Of a stretch of 23,454 nucleotides of DNA, positions 17,339-23,454 are shown one piece after another. A model generated the notes under the pieces. The model was not told the origin of the DNA and did no database searches. It worked only from the letters and a program-made list of their open reading frames with translations. The DNA comes from Flavobacteriales bacterium (GTDB lineage: Bacteria > Bacteroidota > Bacteroidia > Flavobacteriales_E > Vicingaceae), in contig JACJZA010000030.1 of the NCBI GenBank assembly GCA_020635825.1, positions 1 to 23,454 on the forward strand, written 5' to 3'. The position numbers and the translations under genes were made by a program. The number at the start of each line of letters is the position of its first letter. Position 1 is the first letter of the stretch.

Positions 17339-18643
17339 TTATACTCTTCTAATATCTGCCCCAAGGTTATTTAATCGAATATCAATATCTTCATAACCTC
17401 TATCAATTTGTTCTATGTTATGAATGACACTTTTTCCAGTAGCTGAAAGTGCGGCTATAAGCAAAGATACTCCAGCTCTAATATCGGGTGAAGTCATTGA
17501 AATACCCCTTAAATCTGATTTTCTATCTAAACCAATAACAGTAGCTCTATGTGGATCGCATAAAATAATTTGAGCCCCCATATCTATTAATTTATCTACA
17601 AAGAACAGCCTGCTTTCAAACATTTTTTGATGAATAAGCACACTACCTCTTGCTTGTGTTGCAACAACTAAAATAATACTTAATAAGTCTGGAGTAAACC
17701 CTGGCCATGGTGCATCAGCAATAGTCATTATAGAACCATCAATAAAAGTTTCTATTTCGTATGATTTTTGAGCTGGAATAAAAATATCATCTTCTCTTCT
17801 TTCTAGTTTAATGCCTAATTTTCTAAACACCTCAGGTATAATACCTAAGTTTTCCCAAGAGACGTTTTTAATCGTAATTTCAGATTGAGTCATAGCTGCT
17901 AAGCCAATAAAACTTCCTATCTCAATCATGTCAGGAAGTACTTTGTGCTTACAACCTTTAAGTTTTTCAACCCCTTCTATTTTAAGTAAGTTAGAGCCTA
18001 TTCCACTTATTTTTGCACCCATGGAGTTTAGCATTTTACAAAGTTGCTGTAAGTAAGGCTCACAGGCTGCATTGTATATTGTTGTTTCCCCTTCTGCTAG
18101 AACAGATGCCATAACAACATTTGCTGTTCCTGTTACTGAAGCTTCATCTAAATGAATGTAACAACCTTTAAGCTTTTGGGCTTCTGCTTTATAAAAAGAA
18201 TTATCTGAATCGTAATTAAATTTTGCTCCTAATTTTTGAAAACCTATAAAATGGGTATCTAATCTTCTTCTACCAATTTTATCACCTCCTGGTTTGGGCA
18301 TATAACCTTTTCCAAAACGAGCTAAAAGTGGACCTAAAATCATTATTGAACCCCTTAATCCTGCTCCTCTCTTTTTAAAGTCATCACTTATAAGATATTC
18401 GACATTTACATTATCTGCTTTAAATGAATATTTTCCTTTATCAAGTTTTTGAACTTTTACACCTAAAGCTTGAAGCAAATTAATTAACTTATTTACATCA
18501 ATAATGTTTGGGATATTTTCAATAATTACTTCATCACCTGTAAGTAACACAGCACATAAAATTTGTAATGCTTCATTTTTTGCTCCTTGTGGAACAACTT
18601 CTCCTTTTAGCTTTTTTCCTCCATGTATTTCAAAAGCACCCAT
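17339..18643 (-). CDS. murA: UDP-N-acetylglucosamine 1-carboxyvinyltransferase (MurA), Asp variant
   Basis: MurA catalyses the first committed step of peptidoglycan synthesis in the cytoplasm, transferring enolpyruvate from PEP to UDP-GlcNAc. Family landmarks are present: Lys22 in QGAKNEA, the conserved loop at 118-127, the Asp319 region (GFTPDLLS), the PDIRAG motif with Arg389, and the closing IDRGYEDID. At 434 residues it is full length. The odd point is the loop: it reads PGGDKIGRRR, with Asp121 where the E. coli enzyme has Cys115, the residue alkylated by fosfomycin. The codon at 18281-18283 is GAT on the coding strand, so this is not a misread of TGT by one base. Enzymes with Asp here remain active and are known to resist fosfomycin. 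The gene lies 3 bp downstream of the DUF4290 gene, which indicates one transcript. Confidence 0.97.
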   Translation of the reverse strand: MGAFEIHGGKKLKGEVVPQGAKNEALQILCAVLLTGDEVIIENIPNIIDVNKLINLLQALGVKVQKLDKGKYSFKADNVNVEYLISDDFKKRGAGLRGSIMILGPLLARFGKGYMPKPGGDKIGRRRLDTHFIGFQKLGAKFNYDSDNSFYKAEAQKLKGCYIHLDEASVTGTANVVMASVLAEGETTIYNAACEPYLQQLCKMLNSMGAKISGIGSNLLKIEGVEKLKGCKHKVLPDMIEIGSFIGLAAMTQSEITIKNVSWENLGIIPEVFRKLGIKLERREDDIFIPAQKSYEIETFIDGSIMTIADAPWPGFTPDLLSIILVVATQARGSVLIHQKMFESRLFFVDKLIDMGAQIILCDPHRATVIGLDRKSDLRGISMTSPDIRAGVSLLIAALSATGKSVIHNIEQIDRGYEDIDIRLNNLGADIRRV

Positions 18644-18646
18644 GTA

Positions 18647-19315
18647 TTAGTATCTTTTTTTGTGTTTAATATTATGCTTCCTAACCTTATTGTTTTGTTT
18701 GTTATTACTACTATTGTTATTGTTATTCTTTTTCTTTTTATTGAATATCATTAACTGTTCTGGCGACTTTAATACTGAAGGATCCTTTAATTCTAATTTA
18801 CCATTAGAAATTTCTTTAATATGATTTACAATTACTTCTTCTTCAACAGCATCTCTATTCCAAATTAAGAATGACTTTTTCATCAGGTTCGCAATTGAAT
18901 TTACAAACGCATCTTTTTCATCCCCTTCTTCCATTTCAACTGCTTTTTTAATAAATAACTTTACTGCCTTTCCATAATACCCATATTTTATATCTTTTGT
19001 TGGATAAGGAACTCTTTCAGGTTTTTCATTAAAGTTTTCAGGTTTCGGCAAGGGGTAAGGTGACTCAACATCTAACTGGTAATTAGATAAAATATGTAAA
19101 TGATCCCACAGTGCTTGTTCAAAGTCTTCAGAATCCTTTTTTTCGGAGTTTACTTGTGACATTACAGATACGATTGCCTTTGCTGCTATATTTCTTTCTT
19201 GTTTATCTTTAATTGTAATTGCAAAGTCAATCATTTTCATAATATGCCTTCCATACTCTGGAATTCTAAGTTGCTCTCTTTGAGTATTGTATTGTAATCC
19301 ATCAAAATTGTTCAT
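18647..19315 (-). CDS. DUF4290 family protein
   Basis: A conserved Bacteroidota protein of unknown function. The start MNNFDGLQYNTQREQL and IPEYGRHIMKMIDFA, then AAKAIVSVMSQVN and LWDHLHILSNY, match the DUF4290 pattern as I know it. It has no signal peptide and should be cytoplasmic. The helical core (about 1-190) is followed by a low-complexity tail of about 30 residues made of Lys, Asn and Ser, ending in basic residues (KHNIKHKKRY). Such a tail could bind nucleic acid or be a disordered appendage. The position 3 bp upstream of murA suggests co-transcription and possibly a link to cell-envelope synthesis; that is guilt by association. ATG at 19315. Confidence 0.85.
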   Translation of the reverse strand: MNNFDGLQYNTQREQLRIPEYGRHIMKMIDFAITIKDKQERNIAAKAIVSVMSQVNSEKKDSEDFEQALWDHLHILSNYQLDVESPYPLPKPENFNEKPERVPYPTKDIKYGYYGKAVKLFIKKAVEMEEGDEKDAFVNSIANLMKKSFLIWNRDAVEEEVIVNHIKEISNGKLELKDPSVLKSPEQLMIFNKKKKNNNNNSSNNKQNNKVRKHNIKHKKRY

Positions 19316-19329
19316 TGTGTTTTCTGTAT

Positions 19330-19359
19330 GAAGTATTATGTACTAAGTATAAAGTGTAT
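19330..19359. repeat. Short degenerate AGTAT/AGTAC-type repeats between mgtE and the DUF4290 gene
   Basis: The 50-bp gap between the mgtE stop and the DUF4290 start contains staggered copies of a pentamer-like motif (AAGTATTATGTACTAAGTAT, then AAAGTGTAT). It is AT-rich and imperfect. It may simply be low-complexity spacer; no promoter box is clear. Confidence 0.4.
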
Positions 19360-19365
19360 TTTAAT

Positions 19366-20718
19366 TTAACCAAAATAGAGTAACCACCCAATTATAAAAT
19401 AAAGCAGTAGTCCCAAAACATCATTCATTGTTGTTATAAAAGGACCTGTTGCTAAAGCTGGATCTATTTTGTATTTGTTAAGCAATAAAGGAATAAATGT
19501 ACCAAATAATCCTGCAGCAATAATTACAATCATTAAAGCTATACTAACGGTTATTCCTAGATTTAAATTTCCTTGAATTACTAAGATAAAAAGAAATATA
19601 ATAATGGAACATGCTAATCCATTTATTAACGCCACTCCTAATTCCTTTAAAAGTTTTGCTGAAGTAGTTCTAAAATCAATGGTTTTATTTGCTAATCCTT
19701 GAACTATAATTGCTGATGATTGCACCCCTACATTACCTCCCATTGCTGCAATTAGTGGAATAAAAAATGCCATTTCAGGATAGATTTGTAGTTCATGTTC
19801 ATATAACCCAATAACTTGCGCCCCTAAAATCCCCCCTAGTAACCCTATAAGTAGCCAAGGTAATCGAGCTCTCGAAAGCATCCAAACGCTATCGGATGAT
19901 TCCACTTTTTCTGAAATACCACTTGCCATTTGATAGTCTTTTTCTGCTTCTTCTTTAATAACATCAACCACATCATCAATGGTAATTCTACCCAAAAGTT
20001 TATTTTCATTATCAACAACAGGAACTGCAACTAAATCATATTTCTCCATTATTTTGGCTACATCTTCTGTAGCGTCAAAAGCATTAACCGATTTTACATT
20101 TTCTATGTAAATATCCTTTACTAATGTATTTGCTTCAGCAAATAATAAACTTTTTAAAGAAAGCATTCCTACAAGTTTATCTTCATGATCAACTACATAA
20201 ACAGTATAAACAAACTCCACTTCTTTTGCCTGCTCTCTCATTTCCCTAATACAAACTGAAACAGGCCAATGAGCCTTTACAGTAATCATTTCCTTTGCCA
20301 TGATACTCCCAGCAGTATCTTCTTCATAATCTAATAGAGAGGTAATATCTTCTGAATGTTTTTCATTCTCAAGTTTAGATATTACGCTTTGCTTTTTGGC
20401 TTCTGGAAGTTCGTTAATTACATCTGCTGCATCATCAGAATCCATATGGTGAACTTGATCAGCAATTTCTTGGGCTGAAAGGGCTTTTAGAAATTTTTCA
20501 CGTACATCTTCATCTAGTTCAACTAATACATCAGAGGCTTTTTCTTCATCTAGCTTTCGATAAATATATTTTGCCTCTTCCATATTTACAGCATATAGAA
20601 TTTCGGCTATATCGGCACAGTGTAATTCTTTAACATTATCGTAAACAAATTGCTCACTCCCATTTTCAATGGCAGTTTTTAATTCATTTATAAAGTCTTT
20701 TGTTAATTCGAATTGCAT
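19366..20718 (-). CDS. mgtE: Magnesium transporter MgtE
   Basis: An inner-membrane Mg2+ channel gated by intracellular Mg2+. The layout is canonical: an acidic helical N domain (about 1-130), two CBS domains (about 135-255, with ITVKAHWPVSVCI and VVDNENKLLGRITIDDV), a linker helix, and five membrane helices from about 287 to the end. The family signature MGGNVGVQSS is at 326-335, and the last helix carries TTMNDVLGLLLYF with Asp433, the acidic pore residue of the family. At 450 residues it has the normal length. I use ATG 20718; a TTG at 20739 would add seven residues (MRASVIT) without family support. In many Bacteroidota mgtE sits beside rsmA/ksgA (recalled, not checked). Here two genes lie between them and rsmA is reversed. 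Confidence 0.95.
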   Translation of the reverse strand: MQFELTKDFINELKTAIENGSEQFVYDNVKELHCADIAEILYAVNMEEAKYIYRKLDEEKASDVLVELDEDVREKFLKALSAQEIADQVHHMDSDDAADVINELPEAKKQSVISKLENEKHSEDITSLLDYEEDTAGSIMAKEMITVKAHWPVSVCIREMREQAKEVEFVYTVYVVDHEDKLVGMLSLKSLLFAEANTLVKDIYIENVKSVNAFDATEDVAKIMEKYDLVAVPVVDNENKLLGRITIDDVVDVIKEEAEKDYQMASGISEKVESSDSVWMLSRARLPWLLIGLLGGILGAQVIGLYEHELQIYPEMAFFIPLIAAMGGNVGVQSSAIIVQGLANKTIDFRTTSAKLLKELGVALINGLACSIIIFLFILVIQGNLNLGITVSIALMIVIIAAGLFGTFIPLLLNKYKIDPALATGPFITTMNDVLGLLLYFIIGWLLYFG

Positions 20719-20790
20719 AGTAATTACACTTGCTCGCAAAAGTACATAATTATTTTAGGAGTATGAAGAAAGAATGGAAGTATAAACTAT

Positions 20791-20830
20791 AAGACTAGAA
20801 CAGCAGTCTTTATAGCTGTTAAAAACAGCT
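20791..20830. repeat. Two adjacent inverted repeats
   Basis: AAGACT (20791-20796) pairs with AGTCTT (20805-20810) around an 8-nt loop. Three bases further, AGCTGTT (20814-20820) pairs perfectly with AACAGCT (20824-20830) around AAA. They lie between the lipoprotein stop and mgtE. No U-tract follows on either strand, so a standard intrinsic terminator is not supported. They may be mRNA 3'-end or leader hairpins. Confidence 0.6.
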
Positions 20831-20870
20831 TTAGCAAGTAATCTTTTCTAAATTTCGGAGAATTTATCTT

Positions 20871-21209
20871 TTAATTTTTCTGAAGATAATAATAAACAGA
20901 AGTTTGAGCTGCCGATTTTCCTGAAGTGGTATGTAAAAACAATGAATCTCCCTTAAACCAAGCTAGATTTAACACACCACTTCCTTGATCGTATACATAT
21001 CTTTGCGAGTTTTCATCCCATACCAATTTTTCATCAGTATAGCCTTTTACTTTTATTTTGTTATTCCCCTTATAATCTACAGTAACTGAAACGTTCTCTG
21101 TAGCATTTTCAATTCTTATCCCTGTGTATTCTCCTTGTCTATCACGGAATTCTTTTTTTGTGCAACTAGCAAATACAACCACAAAAAAAAACAATATTAA
21201 ATTTCTCAT
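20871..21209 (-). CDS. Small lipoprotein, function unknown
   Basis: 112 residues. The N-terminus MRNLILFFFVVVFASC is a lipoprotein signal with lipobox FASC (Cys16), so the mature protein is about 97 residues and should be membrane-anchored in the periplasm or at the outer membrane. The rest is beta-rich and soluble, with three aromatic-rich stretches (QRYVYDQ, LAWFKGDSLFL, SVYYYLQKN). I do not recognise the family. It lies downstream of the ackA-pduL terminator, so it probably has its own promoter in the 84-bp gap, though I cannot point to a good box. ATG at 21209. Confidence 0.8.
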   Translation of the reverse strand: MRNLILFFFVVVFASCTKKEFRDRQGEYTGIRIENATENVSVTVDYKGNNKIKVKGYTDEKLVWDENSQRYVYDQGSGVLNLAWFKGDSLFLHTTSGKSAAQTSVYYYLQKN

Positions 21210-21228
21210 TTCAAATATTTATTTTAGC

Positions 21229-21278
21229 AAAAAAAAAAATATTTCTCAATCTGCAAAATTATTTTAGAGAAATATTTT
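21229..21278 (-). terminator. AT-rich intrinsic terminator of ackA-pduL
   Basis: A 12-bp perfect stem (arms 21267-21278 and 21236-21247, 19-nt loop) lies 15 bp after the ackA-pduL stop on the - strand. The arm read last in the transcript runs into 11 consecutive T bases (A-run 21229-21239 on the given strand). The stem is AT-rich with only two G-C pairs (TTTCTC/GAGAAA), so strength is uncertain, but the arrangement is right. Confidence 0.72.
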
Positions 21279-21293
21279 GAAATAATATACGGG

Positions 21294-23117
21294 TCAAACC
21301 TCATCAAAAGCTGTACTTCTTTTAATCAAACAGGCTTCACTTTGAGTATCAACCAACATGCCAACAGCACCTTTTCCAAGCTCTGCAGCATTACCTTCAT
21401 CTGTGTCAATATGCATTTCCAGTTTATATTTTGGGGAGACTCTAATTAACACATTTCCAAAGGTTAGTGTTCGCTCTTCATTTTGCACTCTTACCTCAAC
21501 AACATCTTTGTCTTGTACTCCAAAGTTTTTAGCATCTTCAGGGGTCATATGTATATGTCTCCAAGCGCAAATTACCCCTTCTTTTAAATTTAATTCACCT
21601 TTTGGTCCAATCAATTTTATTCCAGGTGAATCCTCTACATGCCCTGATGCTCTTACGGGTGCGTCAATCCCCAAAAAGAACTCATCAGTACGAGAAATTT
21701 CCACTTGATTTTTAGATCTTGTTGGTCCCAGTATTCTTACTCTTTCAATTTGATTTTTTGGACCTACTAATGTTACTTTTTCATTAGCAGCAAATTGTCC
21801 AGGCTGTGATAATGGTTTGTATTCTGTTAATTGATATCCATTTCCAAATAAAATATCTATAGATTCTTGCGTTAAATGCACATGTCTTGCAGATACAGCA
21901 ATTGGGATAGTTAGTTGCTCGTTTACCTTGAACTTTTCTTCAATAATCTTACTAGATTGCATAGCTATTTCTAACTCCTCATTTGTTGCTACAGCAAGTA
22001 ATTTTACGCGACTATTTCTTTCAGAAAAATCAACAACATTATTATCCTTACTCAAAGAAACATCACGATTGGAATCTTCATTGATTACAGCTCCTAAAAA
22101 ATCTAATCTTTGACAAACTCTATGTCTAATTGCAGCACTATTTTCTCCTATTCCTCCAGTAAAAATAATTGCATCAACCCCACCCATAATGGTTGCATAG
22201 GCTCCAATATATTTTCTTAATCTGTGTGCAAAAACTTGAATTGCTAGTCTACAATTCACATCCCCTTCAGCAGCTTTTTCTTCAATGGTTTTCATATCAT
22301 TGGTTAAACCTGATAACCCTTTTAAACCACTTTCCTTATTAAGCATTTTGTCTAATTCATCAATAGATAAACCTTCTGCTTTAGCTAAATGAATTAATGA
22401 CCCAGCATCTATATCACCACTTCTGGTCCCCATAACTAAACCTTCTAGTGGAGTTAGCCCCATACTGGTTTCTACTGACCTTCCATATTCTACTGCAGTA
22501 ATACTACATCCATTTCCTAAATGACAAGTAATTAATTTTAAATTTTGAATATCAGAATTTAAATATCTAGCAGCTTTTTCTGCTACATATTTATGACTAG
22601 TCCCATGAAAACCATAACGTTTTACTCCATGTTTATCACTCAAATTCTTGGGTATAGCATAATACTTGGCTCTTTTAGGTAAGGTGCCGTGAAATGCTGT
22701 GTCAAAAACAGCAATGTGAGGTAAGTCAGTAAAAAACTCCATTGCCAATTCAATTCCTTTTAAATTATTAGGATTATGCAAAGGTGCTAAACTAGATAAT
22801 TCATTTATAGTTGTAATGACCTTACTATCAATTAAAGTAGGTTCACTATATAAATCACCTCCATGAACTACCCTATGCCCTACCCCTTCAATATTTAATT
22901 CTTTAGTTTGCTCAAGTATAATTTCAAAAGCTGTTTTCATAGCATGTTCTTGTCCTTTTTTACTAAGCATAATATTTTCTTCAGAATTAGAATGACTTAT
23001 TTCTGGATTAGATAATACATTTTTTGCACTTAAACTGAATACCTTTTCTCCTGTTAGAGTGCTTAACACTGCTGTTTTAATTGAAGAACTACCCGCATTT
23101 ATTACTAGAATATTCAT
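21294..23117 (-). CDS. ackA-pduL: Acetate kinase fused to PduL-type phosphotransacylase
   Basis: 607 residues in one frame. Residues 1 to about 394 are a complete acetate kinase (acetyl phosphate + ADP = acetate + ATP): NAGSSSIK (7-14), Arg82, His114, Asp139, RYGFHGTSH with His171, HLGNGCSI with Asn202, GTRSGDIDAG with Arg232, GGIGENS (321-327) and TNEE (378-381). Residues of about 400-607 are a complete PduL-type phosphotransacylase (acyl-CoA + Pi = acyl phosphate + CoA): VSARHVHLT with His412 and His414, NQVEIS with Glu473, WRHIHMTP with His521 and His523, and MHIDTDEGNAA with His569. These are the family's zinc ligands and neighbours. No encapsulation peptide precedes the PduL part, so it should be cytosolic and not carboxysome-like. 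The combined enzyme would convert acetyl-CoA to acetate and ATP, or the reverse. I use ATG 23117; a TTG at 23150 would add 11 residues before the kinase strand. It has its own terminator and a -7 box. Confidence 0.95.
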   Translation of the reverse strand: MNILVINAGSSSIKTAVLSTLTGEKVFSLSAKNVLSNPEISHSNSEENIMLSKKGQEHAMKTAFEIILEQTKELNIEGVGHRVVHGGDLYSEPTLIDSKVITTINELSSLAPLHNPNNLKGIELAMEFFTDLPHIAVFDTAFHGTLPKRAKYYAIPKNLSDKHGVKRYGFHGTSHKYVAEKAARYLNSDIQNLKLITCHLGNGCSITAVEYGRSVETSMGLTPLEGLVMGTRSGDIDAGSLIHLAKAEGLSIDELDKMLNKESGLKGLSGLTNDMKTIEEKAAEGDVNCRLAIQVFAHRLRKYIGAYATIMGGVDAIIFTGGIGENSAAIRHRVCQRLDFLGAVINEDSNRDVSLSKDNNVVDFSERNSRVKLLAVATNEELEIAMQSSKIIEEKFKVNEQLTIPIAVSARHVHLTQESIDILFGNGYQLTEYKPLSQPGQFAANEKVTLVGPKNQIERVRILGPTRSKNQVEISRTDEFFLGIDAPVRASGHVEDSPGIKLIGPKGELNLKEGVICAWRHIHMTPEDAKNFGVQDKDVVEVRVQNEERTLTFGNVLIRVSPKYKLEMHIDTDEGNAAELGKGAVGMLVDTQSEACLIKRSTAFDEV

Positions 23118-23137
23118 TCGATTGATTTTTATCTCTA

Positions 23138-23145
23138 CAAATATA
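23138..23145 (-). promoter_or_regulatory. Putative -7 element for ackA-pduL
   Basis: On the - strand this reads TATATTTG, an exact TAnnTTTG match, 20 bp before the ATG at 23117. No TTG stands at the expected -33 distance, so the promoter may be weak or activator-dependent. Confidence 0.5.
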
Positions 23146-23160
23146 CACAATTGTATATGT
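23141..23160. promoter_or_regulatory. Near-palindrome in the ackA-pduL / rsmA divergent region
   Basis: ATATACACAATTGTATATGT is a 20-bp imperfect palindrome centred on CAATTG with 8 of 10 positions paired. It overlaps the -7 box of ackA-pduL and lies 26 bp before the rsmA ATG. The position fits an operator able to affect both genes. No regulator can be named. Confidence 0.4.
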
Positions 23161-23185
23161 GTTTAATTACTTCTATTTTCATGTT

Positions 23186-23454
23186 ATGGTAAAACCGAAA
23201 AAACACCTAGGTCAACATTTTTTACATGACAAAAATATATGTAAAAAAATAGTGGATGCACTTTCTGAAAATGACAACCTTCTAATAGAAGTTGGTCCTG
23301 GAACAGGTGCTTTAACTAGTTTAATTATTGAACAAAGACACCCAAATTTTAAAGTAGTTGAAATTGATGTTGAATCTATTGATTACTTAAAATACCAGTA
23401 TCCCAGTTTAGATATTTTTAGCGAAAGCTTTTTAACACTAGATTTTTCTAAATT
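23186..23454 (+). CDS. rsmA: 16S rRNA dimethyladenosine transferase RsmA/KsgA, 5' end
   Basis: The first 89 codons are visible; the gene runs past the window end. RsmA dimethylates two adjacent adenines in the 3'-terminal helix of 16S rRNA during late 30S maturation. The start VKPKKHLGQHFLHD is the family hallmark, followed by IEVGPGTGALT (SAM-binding motif I, about residues 35-45) and VVEIDVESIDYL (motif II acidic residue). I use ATG 23186; an ATG at 23181 is out of frame and stops after three codons. It is divergent from ackA-pduL with 68 bp between the two start codons. Confidence 0.95.
   Translation, partial: MVKPKKHLGQHFLHDKNICKKIVDALSENDNLLIEVGPGTGALTSLIIEQRHPNFKVVEIDVESIDYLKYQYPSLDIFSESFLTLDFSK

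Noticed and set aside
21358..21708. Open frame of 116 codons antisense to ackA-pduL
   Set aside because: Ser/Pro-rich translation of the non-coding strand of a strongly conserved enzyme; no independent support.

Overview
The window looks like the chromosome of an AT-rich Bacteroidota, most likely of the Flavobacteriales type. Three proteins end in the type A sorting tail of the type IX secretion system (T9SS). Other pointers are the lineage-typical families DUF4476 and DUF4290, promoter boxes of the TAnnTTTG kind, and starts without Shine-Dalgarno sequences. I see no tRNA, rRNA, CRISPR array, transposase or phage gene.

Left part (1-5667), surface and envelope proteins: the 3' end of a repeat-containing T9SS-exported protein and a DUF4476 protein (+ strand) face a secreted pappalysin-type (M43B) metalloprotease across a shared hairpin terminator. 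Next comes a prolyl oligopeptidase lipoprotein (-).

Middle (5668-14572): one giant + strand gene for a 2822-residue T9SS-exported surface protein. It is built from lamin-tail domains, Ig/PKD-like domains and 18 copies of a two-cysteine module. Its core is a 2217-bp unit present three times in tandem, with a single base difference I can find over more than 6.6 kb. Each unit carries an internal duplication of about 471 bp.

Right part (14587-23454), housekeeping: recG (+) overlaps the stop of a TlpA-like thioredoxin gene (-). Then follow, all on -, murA with a DUF4290 gene 3 bp upstream, mgtE, a small lipoprotein, and a single-gene unit encoding acetate kinase fused to a PduL-type phosphotransacylase. 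Divergent from the last is the 5' end of rsmA/ksgA (+), cut by the window edge. MurA has Asp in place of the usual catalytic Cys, the change associated with intrinsic fosfomycin resistance.

The two observations most worth following are the AckA-PduL fusion, which puts acetyl-CoA/acetyl-phosphate/acetate interconversion on one polypeptide, and the almost perfectly homogenised giant tandem repeat. Several open frames extend upstream through TTG codons (DUF4476 protein, recG, mgtE, ackA-pduL). In each case I moved the start to the first ATG that fits the protein family.
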